Below, in pieces: positions 20,531 through 30,555 of a stretch of 64,000 bases of DNA; the stretch's first letter is position 1, and each line of letters opens with the position of its first letter. The stretch lies in the NCBI GenBank assembly GCA_026168455.1, contig CM047431.1, positions 9,880,943-9,944,942 of the forward strand, given 5' to 3'. The notes below the pieces were generated by a model. That model saw only the letters and a list, made by a program, of their open reading frames with translations. It had not been told where the DNA came from and made no database searches. A program made the position numbers and the translations under genes. This DNA is from Theocolax elegans (lineage: Eukaryota; Arthropoda; Insecta; Hymenoptera; Cerocephalidae).

Positions 20531-20985
20531 GCACCATGTTGATGTCAGTCCACAGAACATTGAACGAAAATGTAAGAACTTATCTTTACAAGATAAGTTA
20601 TTATCTGACAAATATATTTCCGAGTCACACTCAATAAATATTAATCCGATTAATGCACTAAAATGTAGCATTTCATTGGAAGATATCGACAGATTTATAA
20701 TTGTTTCGGAAAACTCTGCAAATAATACATCACAAAATTATGCTTCTATCTCTTCAAATAAAAACAATTTGTTTGATAACTTTGTTGATAATATTTATGA
20801 AAACGACAAAAATAAGAGTGCAATTATGAAATTACCTACTTCAGAAAATATATTTGACGATTCCGATAATAATAAAGCAAAAAATGATTGTTTGTCGACT
20901 GTTAATATATCTGTCATTACTTCAACCCCACTTAAAAGTGACAAAGCTCCAACTCACAGTGATGATAATGTTGTTGTTGTTACAG
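20531..20985 (+). CDS. probable internal exon of an unidentified gene
   Basis: A 455-base open segment bounded by a pyrimidine-rich acceptor ending CAG and a donor GGTAAATT. Translation in the open frame begins near HHVDVSPQNIERKCKN and is rich in S, N, D and T with few hydrophobic runs, so it is probably largely disordered and could be a linker of a nuclear or signalling protein. The frame continues without a stop across the 99-bp intron into the next exon, in the same phase. No domain is recognised. It may be host or the open frame of an unknown element; its complexity and intron argue for a real gene. Confidence 0.45.
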
Positions 20986-21035
20986 GTAAATTTATCATAC
21001 TTATAATAATTAAGTCAAGAATAAATAAATTATTA

Positions 21036-21080
<45 letters not shown>

Positions 21081-21084
21081 TTAG

Positions 21085-21302
21085 GTATACCTGCGCAATC
21101 AAGTATAGTACCAAATTCAACAACATTACAGATAATGTCTGATAGCGTAGATCTTTCTAATAGTCTAGCAAGCAATGTAAGCCAAGTAACAGTTGTGACT
21201 ACACATCCTCCTGTTCTCATGGATGCTGCAACAAACCTATTATCAGCTCAACATACTTCATCTGAAATAGTGATTGTTGCCAATGAAACTAATAAAACAC
21301 AG
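21085..21302 (+). CDS. probable next exon of the same gene
   Basis: Acceptor TATATTTAG at 21076-21084 and donor CAG|GTATATAT at 21303. The frame encodes a stretch rich in S, T, V and A (for example ASNVSQVTVVTTHPP). The intron before it (20986-21084) consists mainly of a (TA)n microsatellite and is 99 bp long, a multiple of three. Later exons are not recognised: at 21303-21740 I see only AT-rich sequence and TA repeats. Function is unknown. Confidence 0.4.
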
Positions 21303-21741
21303 GTATATATTATTAAATTACAATTTTCTAGCAAATATAAGAAAATTAAATTATTAATATGACAGGTGTAAAACCGTATTTTGCACTATTGTTTTCTATA
21401 ACTAATGTGAGATTGAGAAAGTTTATTTGTATCGACTATTTGTTTGTAAGTGACATTATTAAAACTAAAATATACAATATTAAATAAGAACTCTATATTT
21501 TTGTGGTGTTGGATTATAAATATATATTACTCAGTTGTCAAGTCTTGCATACTTGCCGGTAATCCCGAGTCGCACATGGTTGATCTAATTTCCTTTTCAG
21601 AAATCTATAAATTGCATTCAGGGTTAGGTTAGTAGTCGCCAACTACTCATTTTTTAATAATTTTTCATTATTTGAATGGAAAGATTAGAAAAAACAAATC
21701 GACTTGCATAACAACATCGTGTATATATATATATATATATA

Positions 21742-23216
21742 TTATGAGAATGTGCTTTGCACATGTCAATGCAATAATAGTTACCAAACCCCAAGCGAAC
21801 ACCTACTTACCCGCACAAGCTAAACGAGTCCCTAATATAAGCCTACCTACCCATGTATCCTCATCCTATAACTACCTATCCGCACTGTAAATAAATCCTG
21901 CCTACCCTCACAGACTAAAAATCCAATCCCAAGCACGTCCCAAACACTAGGATGGTCTTGGCGTTGAAGACTCTGGGCGTGCTCGGTTAGCATCACGTAG
22001 GCTCCTCCGGGTCTGACACCGCAAAGAAGATAAATCAAGGAAGGCTATAAATGAAGGAATCTCCAGGACCTTCCTTAGCTTCACAGGACTCCAGACAAGG
22101 CGAAGAGGAATCATCCAGGCGGTGGGCTGTGAAATCACCAACGTCAACCAGCTGTAAAAGAGCAACATAATTACTACAAGCACACATTAAGAGAATCAGG
22201 AGCAGGAAAGAATATACACAGCTGTATGTAGAGGACAAGGATCAAGAAAACATATGTACAACTGTATGTAAACACTACAGCTGTACAAGGAACAGTATAG
22301 GACAAAATGAAGTTAGGTTGCTATACATAAACAATGTGTACAGCAGACCGATTAAAATATAAACTAAATGAATACGCATACTCGCGTAATCTCCACAACT
22401 AGGCAATTATCTGGAGCTGTATGAGGAGCGGCTGTCGGTCACCGGGTTCGACGTCGTCGTGGAGAGAGAGAGAGTCGAGGCGGCTCCAGGCAGCGATGCG
22501 GCGGCGAGTGAGCTTCGTGCCTGAAACTCACACCGTACTAATCGGTTGAAGCACAGAAAGATGGAATGAGTTAATTGTTACCTGGAAGAAAGTTATAACA
22601 GCATCGCAGATACGTAAACAGTACCACGACACCATACACCATACAGCGGACTTGCGCCAGTACTATTTGAAGATAGCGGTAATCGACTCGCGTGCTCGAT
22701 GCGAGATCGATGTACCACGTGTACGGTACGTAACGCGCAGGCGCGTGGTTCGATCGCGGCTCTCGAGAACGCCGAGAGCTAGAGCTCTACGATCCGTCGA
22801 CTCGGGAGGTAAACAGCCAGCTGACTAATCTTAGCAAGTTGCGAGCGATCGAGAGATTTAGTGCAAGAGAGAGAATATCGTATTCGAGGGACGAGTGCCG
22901 ATCTTCTAATCGAGAGGTTGGAGATCTATTTACCCTCGCTGCTGACGGTATTGCCGAGTACTGGCGTTAGTGTGTACGACATCCTGGTTGCCTTGTTTCC
23001 TCTTCCCCTTCCCCTCCCCCTTCCCTATAGCGAACCGCGATATCGGTGTCTACCCGCAGCTATAGCCCGTGAACTATTTCTTTTATTGTTGCGAATAAAC
23101 GCGGCCGGCGCCCATCCCGTTAATCTGTACGGTCGAGTAATCCTAATAAACATATTTATTATTTTAATTAACAATAATTCATTCACCTGCACCCTAATCC
23201 CCAGTGCAGCGTGACA
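21742..23216. mobile_element. GC-richer LTR-like block ending in GCGTGACA
   Basis: This segment lies between two (TA)n runs, is GC-richer than its surroundings and contains a GA-rich run, GGCGCCCATC and an AATAAA signal shortly before its end CCCCAGTGCAGCGTGACA. The same end (CCTCAGTGCGGCGTGACA after GGGCGCCC and a T-rich tract) is found at 34190. This fits an LTR family of which only LTRs remain. The left boundary and duplication are not clear. Open frames inside (22861-23214 and others) look fortuitous. Confidence 0.4.
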
Positions 23217-24470
23217 ATATATATATATATATATACACATATATACCAAATAATGGTAAATAAAAAGTATTCGATCGAATACTTTTTCAAGTACCGAGTA
23301 ACAATTTTTATTCATTTATTAATTTCATTTTTTATAATTGCAACTTTTACTTTTAAGAATATCTTCATTGTTAAAACAGTATATAGAGAACATATGTATG
23401 TATAATGAACATGATGTAAATTACACTAGAATAATATTGATATTTTTAGCACTAGACTAGAAGCAGAATTAAAAAGTATTCTTAAAATGTCTTTAACATA
23501 TTTACATTGTATCGGCGAAAATTTAATCCAAATGTTAAATGTGAGGTTTAGCTACGTATTAAGTTTTAATTCTTTAGTATCACTTGTTTCAGTCCATAAT
23601 TTAAATTCAATTCGTTACTTAATTATAATAAAAAGGAATTAATTTCTTTAATTAAAAACATGTGTGAAAACGATAAGTTTAATGATTATACCTTTTCTGC
23701 TGGAAATTATTCGCTTTTAACAAAGAAAATCTCCGATTGATAGAAAGGAAATATTAAAAATAAAATTAGAATTTTTCTGGAAGAGTCAAACTTGCACTCT
23801 CTATTCTGCTTTTCTTTTTAAATTATATCTGCATGTAACAACTGTATTTCTCAAATACAACCGAAGCTTATGTTTATCAGCAGCATGTTAAAGGCTATTC
23901 TCGATAGGAGGCTTTATTTTCTCTCCACATATATAGGAAATGACTCATGAGATATTTACAACGTTAGTTAAACTAAAATATAATAAAAACTATTGGTAAA
24001 AATATATTTAACATTCTTGTCATAAATTTGTATAATATACACACGTGGCGACTGGGAAGATTTTTCATGTTTCTTGTTTTAACAGCTGTTTTAATTATAT
24101 TTGGATAATTATACATTACTTATAATACATTTTCCGTTTCTGTAAACATTGGAGAATATAATTATTCGCTTTTCCTTACATTTGAATGAATCTGGACGCA
24201 GAAACAATTTAATTAGTTTTTCTTATATAAATAAAAAGTTGATAATTTTGGACTATTTATTAGTAGCACTAATAAATAAGAAAAGTTGCTGTATATTGTT
24301 TATATAATATTATTTTGACTATATATTTTTTGTATATATGTAAATTGCATACTGGATTGTTTTTATTCCCTGTAATACCGCAATTAACCTTATTAGTTGA
24401 TTCGCTTAACCTAGAAATTGGAAATTAATTTTCTTTTTAATAAGAAACTTGAAAAATTGACAGACAATAG
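23217..24470. other. AT-rich stretch, no gene recognised
   Basis: It starts with a (TA)n microsatellite and continues as AT-rich DNA without credible open frames. The boundary with the gypsy element is near 24466. Confidence 0.5.
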
Positions 24471-24532
24471 AATTACGAACCCAGGGACCAAAGGAAGACA
24501 TATCCACCTACCTAACCAAATTACGTGGATTA

Positions 24533-25180
24533 TTGGACCAAGTCAAACCCGCCATGTCTATCCAGGAACAATTGGACTGTGCTAATAGGATTCCTATGAA
24601 TCCTATTTGTTATAGACAGCAAATTGAAAGACGCGATTTCTGCTCATTCACTGAACAACTAAGACTAGCAAAAGATGATGAAGCACGAAGGATGTTGAAT
24701 GAAGCATATAAGCCCCCGACAACGCTTCAAAACTACGGTCTGTCGAAGTACTCGCATGTAGAACTGGAACAAAAATCTAGGAAATTGGAAGCAATATTAT
24801 CTACTCTGCAAAAACCCCAAAAGAAACCCATCTATGCCCAAAAACTATCAACATTCCCTCTCAGCCCCAAAACCACAAGGAAAACTTACCCAAGCTCAAC
24901 TCCCAATTCTAAATCAGATGTGGATAATAATAAGATTGAAAAAGAAACTGTGCCCCAGGAAAATTACGGTCGTGCCAATAACAATCAAAATTGATGATCG
25001 ACACCTGAAACGAGAACAAGGTTATCCGAGAAGATCACCGTCTCCAGCATATAGAGGAAAGTTCAACCGAAACCAGGAATATTCACGAGGGGCGAGGAAC
25101 GCAAGCTCCAGGGATAAATTAAAAGAACACTGTTTCAGATGTGGAAAAATGGGACACTGGGTATCGGAATCCCAGAACCA
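24533..25180 (+). pseudogene. gypsy gag remnant with zinc knuckle
   Basis: The first frame (to 24994, continuous upstream to about 24471) has the gag pattern L.G...Q.QLDCANR and a K/P-rich linker. It then passes by a frame change into a second frame carrying CFRCGKMGHWVSES near 25134. This is a CCHC zinc knuckle in which the last cysteine is replaced by serine, so nucleic acid binding is likely lost. Gag would form the particle and package the RNA. This copy is not functional. Confidence 0.65.
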
Positions 25181-25577
25181 AGAAAATGTTTCGGTTATTC
25201 AAAGATGCTATTATAAGCAGGGAACTTCAGTCACAGGAAATAGAGAACCATATTTCTTCAAGATTTGCTATAATAGGGCCCTATATAAGAAAATTGTATA
25301 AACCGCAATCCTTGATACAAAAGCCCCCGGAGTAGATCCTAGACTATTGTAAAACTTAGAATTAAACGGTAAAATTTTGATAGCTTTATTGGATAGCGGT
25401 TGAGTTCACTTATTCATTGGAAAGAGAATGAGCGAAAGATTGGGAAATAAATTACGACCGTCAAAGTGAACAAGCGTTAAAGTTGCAGATGGAACACAGG
25501 TTCCAATACAGGAGATAGTAGAAATTAAAGTTAAATCGGACGAAGAAGAAATCACAATGCCCTTTCAAGTTGCTAGT

Positions 25578-25793
25578 GGGTTCGACGCCTTCGATGGCTC
25601 GGTCGGTAGGGTGTCGGGCTCGTAGTTTGGAGGTCCCAGGTTCGATTCCCGGCCCCGGCCGATCGATACAAGCACCACTGATGAATGTATTTTCAACAAG
25701 TGCTTTCTTCACCAAGACATCGTATGACCTCCGTCGCTGATTAGCATTGGTTTGGGAGCATAAAAAGAGCGACGTTAAAATAATAAAAAAAAA
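25578..25793 (+). mobile_element. tRNA-derived SINE with 11-bp target duplication
   Basis: It is flanked by AAGTTGCTAGT on both sides (25567-25577 and 25794-25804). The head carries an A box-like TGGCTCGGTCGGTAGGG (25595-25611) and a perfect B box GGTTCGATTCC (25639-25649), spaced as in a tRNA, followed by an unrelated body with GAGCGACGTTAAAATAATA and an A-rich tail. A, B, body, tail and duplication together are diagnostic of a SINE. RNA polymerase III would transcribe it. It interrupts the protease region of the gypsy element and is therefore younger. Confidence 0.85.
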
Positions 25794-26355
25794 AAGTTGC
25801 TAGTCGGTTGCATTATGATTGTATTTTGGGAATAGTTTTTAAAAGGAAGGCTAATATAAAAGTAGATTTTACAAACGAGCAACGCCAGAACGAATCCAAC
25901 AATTCCAGAAATTATTAGATGAATTAGTTCCCCCTAATATAACTGAAATATAATTGGAGTTGATAGACGACAAACCTATTCGGCAGCGGAATAAAAGGTA
26001 TTCTCCGAAAATGCTCAAAGCAGCCTATAAAGAAGTCGATAAGATATTAAAGGAGGGTATTATAGCACCATTGGACAGTCCTCGGTGTAGCTGTCCGGTG
26101 ATAGTACCCAAAGCAAACGGAGAATAAAGGTTCTGCTTTGACTATAGACAAGTTAATGCAGTAACTAAAAAGTATGCTTTCCCATTTCGAAATATGGATC
26201 ATATACCGGATTAGCTTAGGGAAAGTAGGTACATAACCAAAGTCGATCTCTCGAAATCCTACCATCAGGTCCCCCTTGCCCCCGGATGTCGAGAGATAAC
26301 GGCGTTTGCGGTCCCCGGTCGCGGTCTATCCCAGTTTAAAAGACTCCCCTATGGA

Positions 26356-26963
26356 TTGACAAATACGCCCGCTACGTTCCAACAAATAATAGATAAATTA
26401 GTTAGACTGGAATGGGAACCTCATGTCTTTGCCTATTTGGATGATATAATCATCACGGCAAAGATATTCCAGGAATACATACAGGGGATTAGGATAGTCT
26501 TCACACCGCTACGGAAAACAAACTTACAAATAAATAGGGAAAAATCTGAGTTCGGATGTGCAGAGATAACATATTTAGGTTACATAGTATACGAAGATGG
26601 TTTAAAATTCAATGACGACATAATTAAACCATTATTGGAATATCCAGCCCCGACTAAGTTAAAACAGTTACGTCGACTTACGGGGATGATCGGCTGGTAT
26701 TATAGATTTATCGATAGATTAGCTGAGTACAAGGTACCGCTAAACTACTTAACTCGTAAGGACGTGAGATGACACTAAAAAGCTATTATTATTTTATATT
26801 AGCCCGACCGGATTTATCTCTGCCCTTTACCCTACAAACGGACACGAGCGATTACACTATAGCGGGAGTGCTGACTCATGAAATTGACAGGGAAGAGCAC
26901 CCCATTTATTATGTCAGTCTGTTACTATACGGTCACTGGAAAGAGTGTTTGGTGGTCCTTTGA
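26356..26963 (+). pseudogene. gypsy reverse transcriptase/RNase H segment
   Basis: The longest open part of the plus-strand gypsy element. The first frame (to 26772) has TNTPATFQ, FAYLDDIIITA (both catalytic aspartates present), the E.NREKSEFGC thumb and the L.RLTGMIGWYYRFI connection. A frame change at 26769 leads into the RNase H start with LARPDLSLPFTLQTDTSDY and HPIYYVS. The upstream RT fingers sit at 25990-26350 in another frame, with stops after NGE and IPD. The sequence is related to, but clearly different from, the minus-strand gypsy at 48.7-54.8 kb. Confidence 0.75.
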
Positions 26964-28400
26964 GCAGTGGACCGGTTACGAAGTTACCTTTAGGGTGAGA
27001 AATTCACTGTTATAACCGATCGCCATAGTCTGTTATGGCTAATGAATATTAAAGACCTCACTGGTAGACTAGCTCTGTTGAATACGGTACTACAAAACTA
27101 TAATATTAAAATTCTTCATAGAAAGGGTGTATTGCACAAAGTACCAGAGGCCTTATGAAGAGCTCATGAGAATCAGAAACAGTAGCAGCAGTAGGATTAT
27201 TGGACTTGACAGATTCAGAATACCAGAAACGGCTAGCCGTTGTAATAAAATCCCCGAAAAAGTATCCAGATTTAAAAATAAAAAGTGGCTATTTATATGC
27301 GCATCGTTCTTATCCTCTCGTTGACCCCCTAATCCCCGATTTGGACGCGTGGAAGCTCATACTCCTTAAGAAAAATCAACCCAAAGCACTACTTGAACCG
27401 TAATCTTATTACCTCGGAATGGAGAAAACATATGCGTGAGTAGCGACATACTATTATTGGCCCGGTAAGCACACAAACCTTCCCGGCAACCCCCAGCAGG
27501 TATCATGGACGGAAGAGATATAGAAGGGCCATGCACTGTGGTAACAACGGACATTATGGGTCCAAATCACCATCCAAGTTAGGGTACAAATATATAATAG
27601 TATTCGAATATCTGTTTACACGATAAATAGAAATGGAGTCCTTAAGGAAAGCGGAAGCAAAAAACATATTAACGGCCTTGATGTACTAGATTACTATATG
27701 AATTAGTGATCAACAGATGGAGATGCCTAAAATACCTTATTATTGATAATGGAACGGAATTTTAAAACAAATTTTATTACGGAAAGGTTAATGGAATAAC
27801 CCATTGGAACGCATGAACAGGAATATAAAGCCCATGGTAAATGGCTACCTAAATGAGCACCATAAAGAATGAGTTAAACATTTAGGAGAATTTTGCTTTG
27901 CACTGAATAGTGTCACACATTCGTCCACAAAATACTCCTCGCATTCCTCAATTTCGGTAGAAACCCCACCCCTGTAGCATTATTAAGAAAAAAGATAGAA
28001 TCCCAATCTACCGTACATCACCCTGACATATAAGCATGGTCGGATAGGATTAAACAAATTCCCATTATCTATGACCTAGTGAAAGGCATATTGAGAAAGC
28101 AAATAACAACCATGCCAAATATTATAATACGGGAAGGAGGGACATACCCTTCAAAACGGGAGATCTAGTCTGTGGACGTAATCGGGTACTATCCTTTGCG
28201 AAAGATAATTTTGCTGCTAAGCAGGCACCAAAATACGTAGGGCCCATAAAAATAATTAAAGTGCTATCATCGGTGGTTTACTTGATCTAGGACGAGGAAT
28301 CGAAAAGCAAATTAATATCTTTGTTAATGATCTGAAATGGTATGTTCCTCCGCGTTTCCCCAATCAAACGGAACAGATTATCCCTGAGCGGTTCAAATCC

Positions 28401-29540
28401 AAGAAAATAGAATCATAAAATTCGACAAAAATGAGCCATCAAGCCCCGAATCGTGGTAGAGGTAGGTCAAAAAAGCTAAAACTGCAAAGCAACAATGATA
28501 TAATAAGCTCCTTTAATATAAAATTAAGGTCGAGGAAATAAGGAGCATGCCAGGTAATGCGAAAAAAACGTAAATGGAAATTAAAGATAAAGAATGCTTT
28601 AGATGGAAGGATCTGGAGAAACAACATCGACCCGGCAGCGAGGACAAGGATACGGGAGATTTGCGTCCCGCTTGGTGGTAATACCCAGGCCAGGGAATGA
28701 GGACCTGCCGGAGGCAATAGCCGAACTACGATTTAAGGAAGGGTTGGTGAGAAGATATTCGGGTATTTGAGGATGTACCCACGGCGGTAGCCATCTTTTA
28801 GACGAGGCCCGTTTCCGGGCCGCCATGGCTCAGATAGAAGAAAAAGGAAGAATCTCACAGATGGTGGCGATGGATTCACTACACACATCAAAATTGAATC
28901 CCCTCCCCATATCACCTCTCCCTACCATCTCCCACCCCGTATAAAATCCCACCACCCGCCAATATTCCTATATCCACCTTCCCGCACCCCTTCTCTTATT
29001 CCCCCAATACCATTATCCCACTATCCAAAATCCCTCACCAACCCCACCCAAATCCCCGAAACCCACGCTAAATATCTCACTGAATCCTTCTCCCATTTCC
29101 GTTCAAACCTTCCCCTCTCCCGTTCAAGTCCTCGCCCCCACGCTTCACTTCCCCGCACCAGCCAAAAAAAAACCAGTCAAACCACCCCCGCTACCACGAC
29201 TGATTCCACCGCCCATTTAGAAAATTCCCTCGAACCCCAGGAAGGGCGAACCAAAATACTATCCCTACTATCGATGCCCAGAGTCCCATAATCCGACCAC
29301 GACAGCCTAGAAGAAAAAAGGCTCTGGAAAGGAATATCTCGTCCTCCTCAGGCTCAGTGCCGGTAGGGCTGCTGGAACTGCGGTGGAGCGGACCACAATT
29401 ATCGCAACTGCCCCTCACCAAAGACCATATTCTGCAGGAACTGCGGATGGCCAGGCGTTCTAAACGGTGCGGTGACTACCACCGAGAGGTCCTCCGTCGG
29501 AGGAAGAAAATGTCGATGAAATGGAAGCTAGCCAGCTATT
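28401..29540 (+). pseudogene. gag-like remnant with two zinc knuckles and a proline-rich linker
   Basis: Downstream of the gypsy integrase, the plus strand reads, with several stops, an E/R-rich helix segment (RFRAAMAQIEEKGRIS), a long P-rich low-complexity tract (28900-29200) and then CWNCGGADHNYRNC (a complete CCHC knuckle near 29371) and a second CRNCGW half-knuckle. Gag normally precedes pol, so this is either the 5' end of another decayed retroelement lying head-to-tail or an unusual third frame. The first explanation is simpler. No LTR was found. Confidence 0.5.
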
Positions 29541-29647
29541 GATCCCCTCAAATTTTTTTTTAAATACACAGCTTAGTTTTTTGTTAATGCATATACAATA
29601 AATTAATAAAATATTACTTATGTCGACTGTAGTATAACTAAATTAAT

Positions 29648-30527
29648 TAATATTTTTATCGGTCTTACAGTCAATTATATGAGCAGTCAGATTGCCCCTA
29701 CTTATAATCACCCCCGAAGAATCTATAAAAATAATAAAAATAAAAAATAAAAACACTAACTGAAAATAAAAACAAATTATTAATAAAGCAATTTGACTGC
29801 CCCCCTGCACCAAAAATCTACTAACCCCAAATATGATGTCCGACGTTTCGAGCTCGCTGCTGCTCCTCATCAGGGACTGAAATGAAAAACTATTCCACAC
29901 CGATATTTATACCTTAAAAAAGGCCTCCCCACTCCAAGGACCCACACCCAAATAAATTCACACCAATAAACTAAGTTAAGTTAAGATAGGATGATAAATC
30001 TTATTTAATTTACTTGACTTTAACATTGAATTAACATTCTTATCATTTCTAAATATATGAATATTCTCAAGACTTTCTCTTTTAAATTTATTCATAATAT
30101 TTTGTTCTAAAATTTCTACATTATTAAAATCAAATGAATGAACAAAATCTAAACAATGCTCTTTCAAACCTGATGTGACAGATTTTGACACTCCTCAAAC
30201 TATATTTATGTTCATAAATTCTCTTTTTCAAATATCTACTAGTTTGACCAATGTAACACATATCACAATCAATACAATTTATTTTATAAACAACTCCAGA
30301 TTTATCATCCTTTCTATCTCTATCCTTACAATTATTAAACAAAAAACTTAAATTATTAATATTTCTTAAGAAAACTTGAATATCTAGTTTTTTAAATTCT
30401 TTTCTTATTCTTTCAAATAAACCTCTAACATACGGTATAACAACAAATGCATCATTTTTAATATCTACTCTAACTTTTAATTTACTATTATAAATTTGAT
30501 TCACTTTCTCTTCAATCACTCTATTAA
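29648..30527 (-). mobile_element. Penelope-like element, 3' part with pseudo-LTR
   Basis: This holds the C-terminal GIY-YIG endonuclease (30130 to about 30527) and a 290-bp terminal segment (29648-29940) that is repeated in inverse at 33283-33592. Before the Kolobok insertion at 30528 the two parts were joined. Terminal inverted pseudo-LTRs, a hammerhead motif and GIY-YIG endonuclease together identify a Penelope-like element, which replicates by target-primed reverse transcription. The reverse transcriptase itself is absent (5' truncation). Confidence 0.8.
29838..29877 (-). ncRNA. hammerhead ribozyme motif in the PLE pseudo-LTR
   Basis: On the minus strand: GTCC, the box CTGATGA, stem II from GAGC paired with GCTC, then GAAAC, GTC and GGAC. 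The GTCC/GGAC pair gives stem I and AC/GU the minimal stem III. All core nucleotides of a type I hammerhead are present, as known for Penelope-like elements. Cleavage is expected after GTC. Confidence 0.8.
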
Positions 30528-30555
30528 GGGGGGGAGCCTGCTTTAGAGGCTTCAA
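30130..30555 (-). pseudogene. PLE GIY-YIG endonuclease fragment fused to Kolobok terminus
   Basis: From about residue 10 onward the frame encodes the end of a Penelope-type polymerase (PYVRGLFERIRKEFKK) and the endonuclease: GVVYKINCIDCDMCYIGQTS contains the GIY-like and YIG motifs and the associated cysteines, followed by the R..EH helix (KKRIYEHKYSL). The first nine residues, including the ATG, derive from the Kolobok terminal repeat inserted at 30528, so the ORF start is an accident of insertion. The family protein is usually above 600 residues with an RT upstream, and nothing of the RT remains. A frame change near 30188 breaks the C-terminus. Confidence 0.75.

Larger units (their letters stand above)
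24471..28400 (+). pseudogene. decayed Ty3/gypsy retrotransposon (gag-pol remnant)
   Basis: The domain order is that of a gypsy element. Gag: about 24471-25180. Protease: ALLDSG at about 25386-25400, immediately followed by a stop. Reverse transcriptase: from about 25990 to 26760, with DLSKSYHQVPL, LPYGLTNTPATFQ and an intact FAYLDDII catalytic box. RNase H: about 26780-27140, with QTDTSDYTIAGVL. Integrase: from about 27420 to 28300, very degraded, with YYWPGK and ERMNRNIKPM remnants and a C-terminal KTGDLV...PKYVGP. Many stops and frameshifts separate the parts. A SINE lies in the protease region. No LTR was recognised at either end, so the 5' part is probably truncated. Confidence 0.8.

Noticed and set aside
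25590..25665. A functional tRNA gene
   Set aside because: The A and B boxes are good but the anticodon and acceptor stems do not pair well, and the unit continues into a body with A-rich tail and target duplication, so it is a SINE head.
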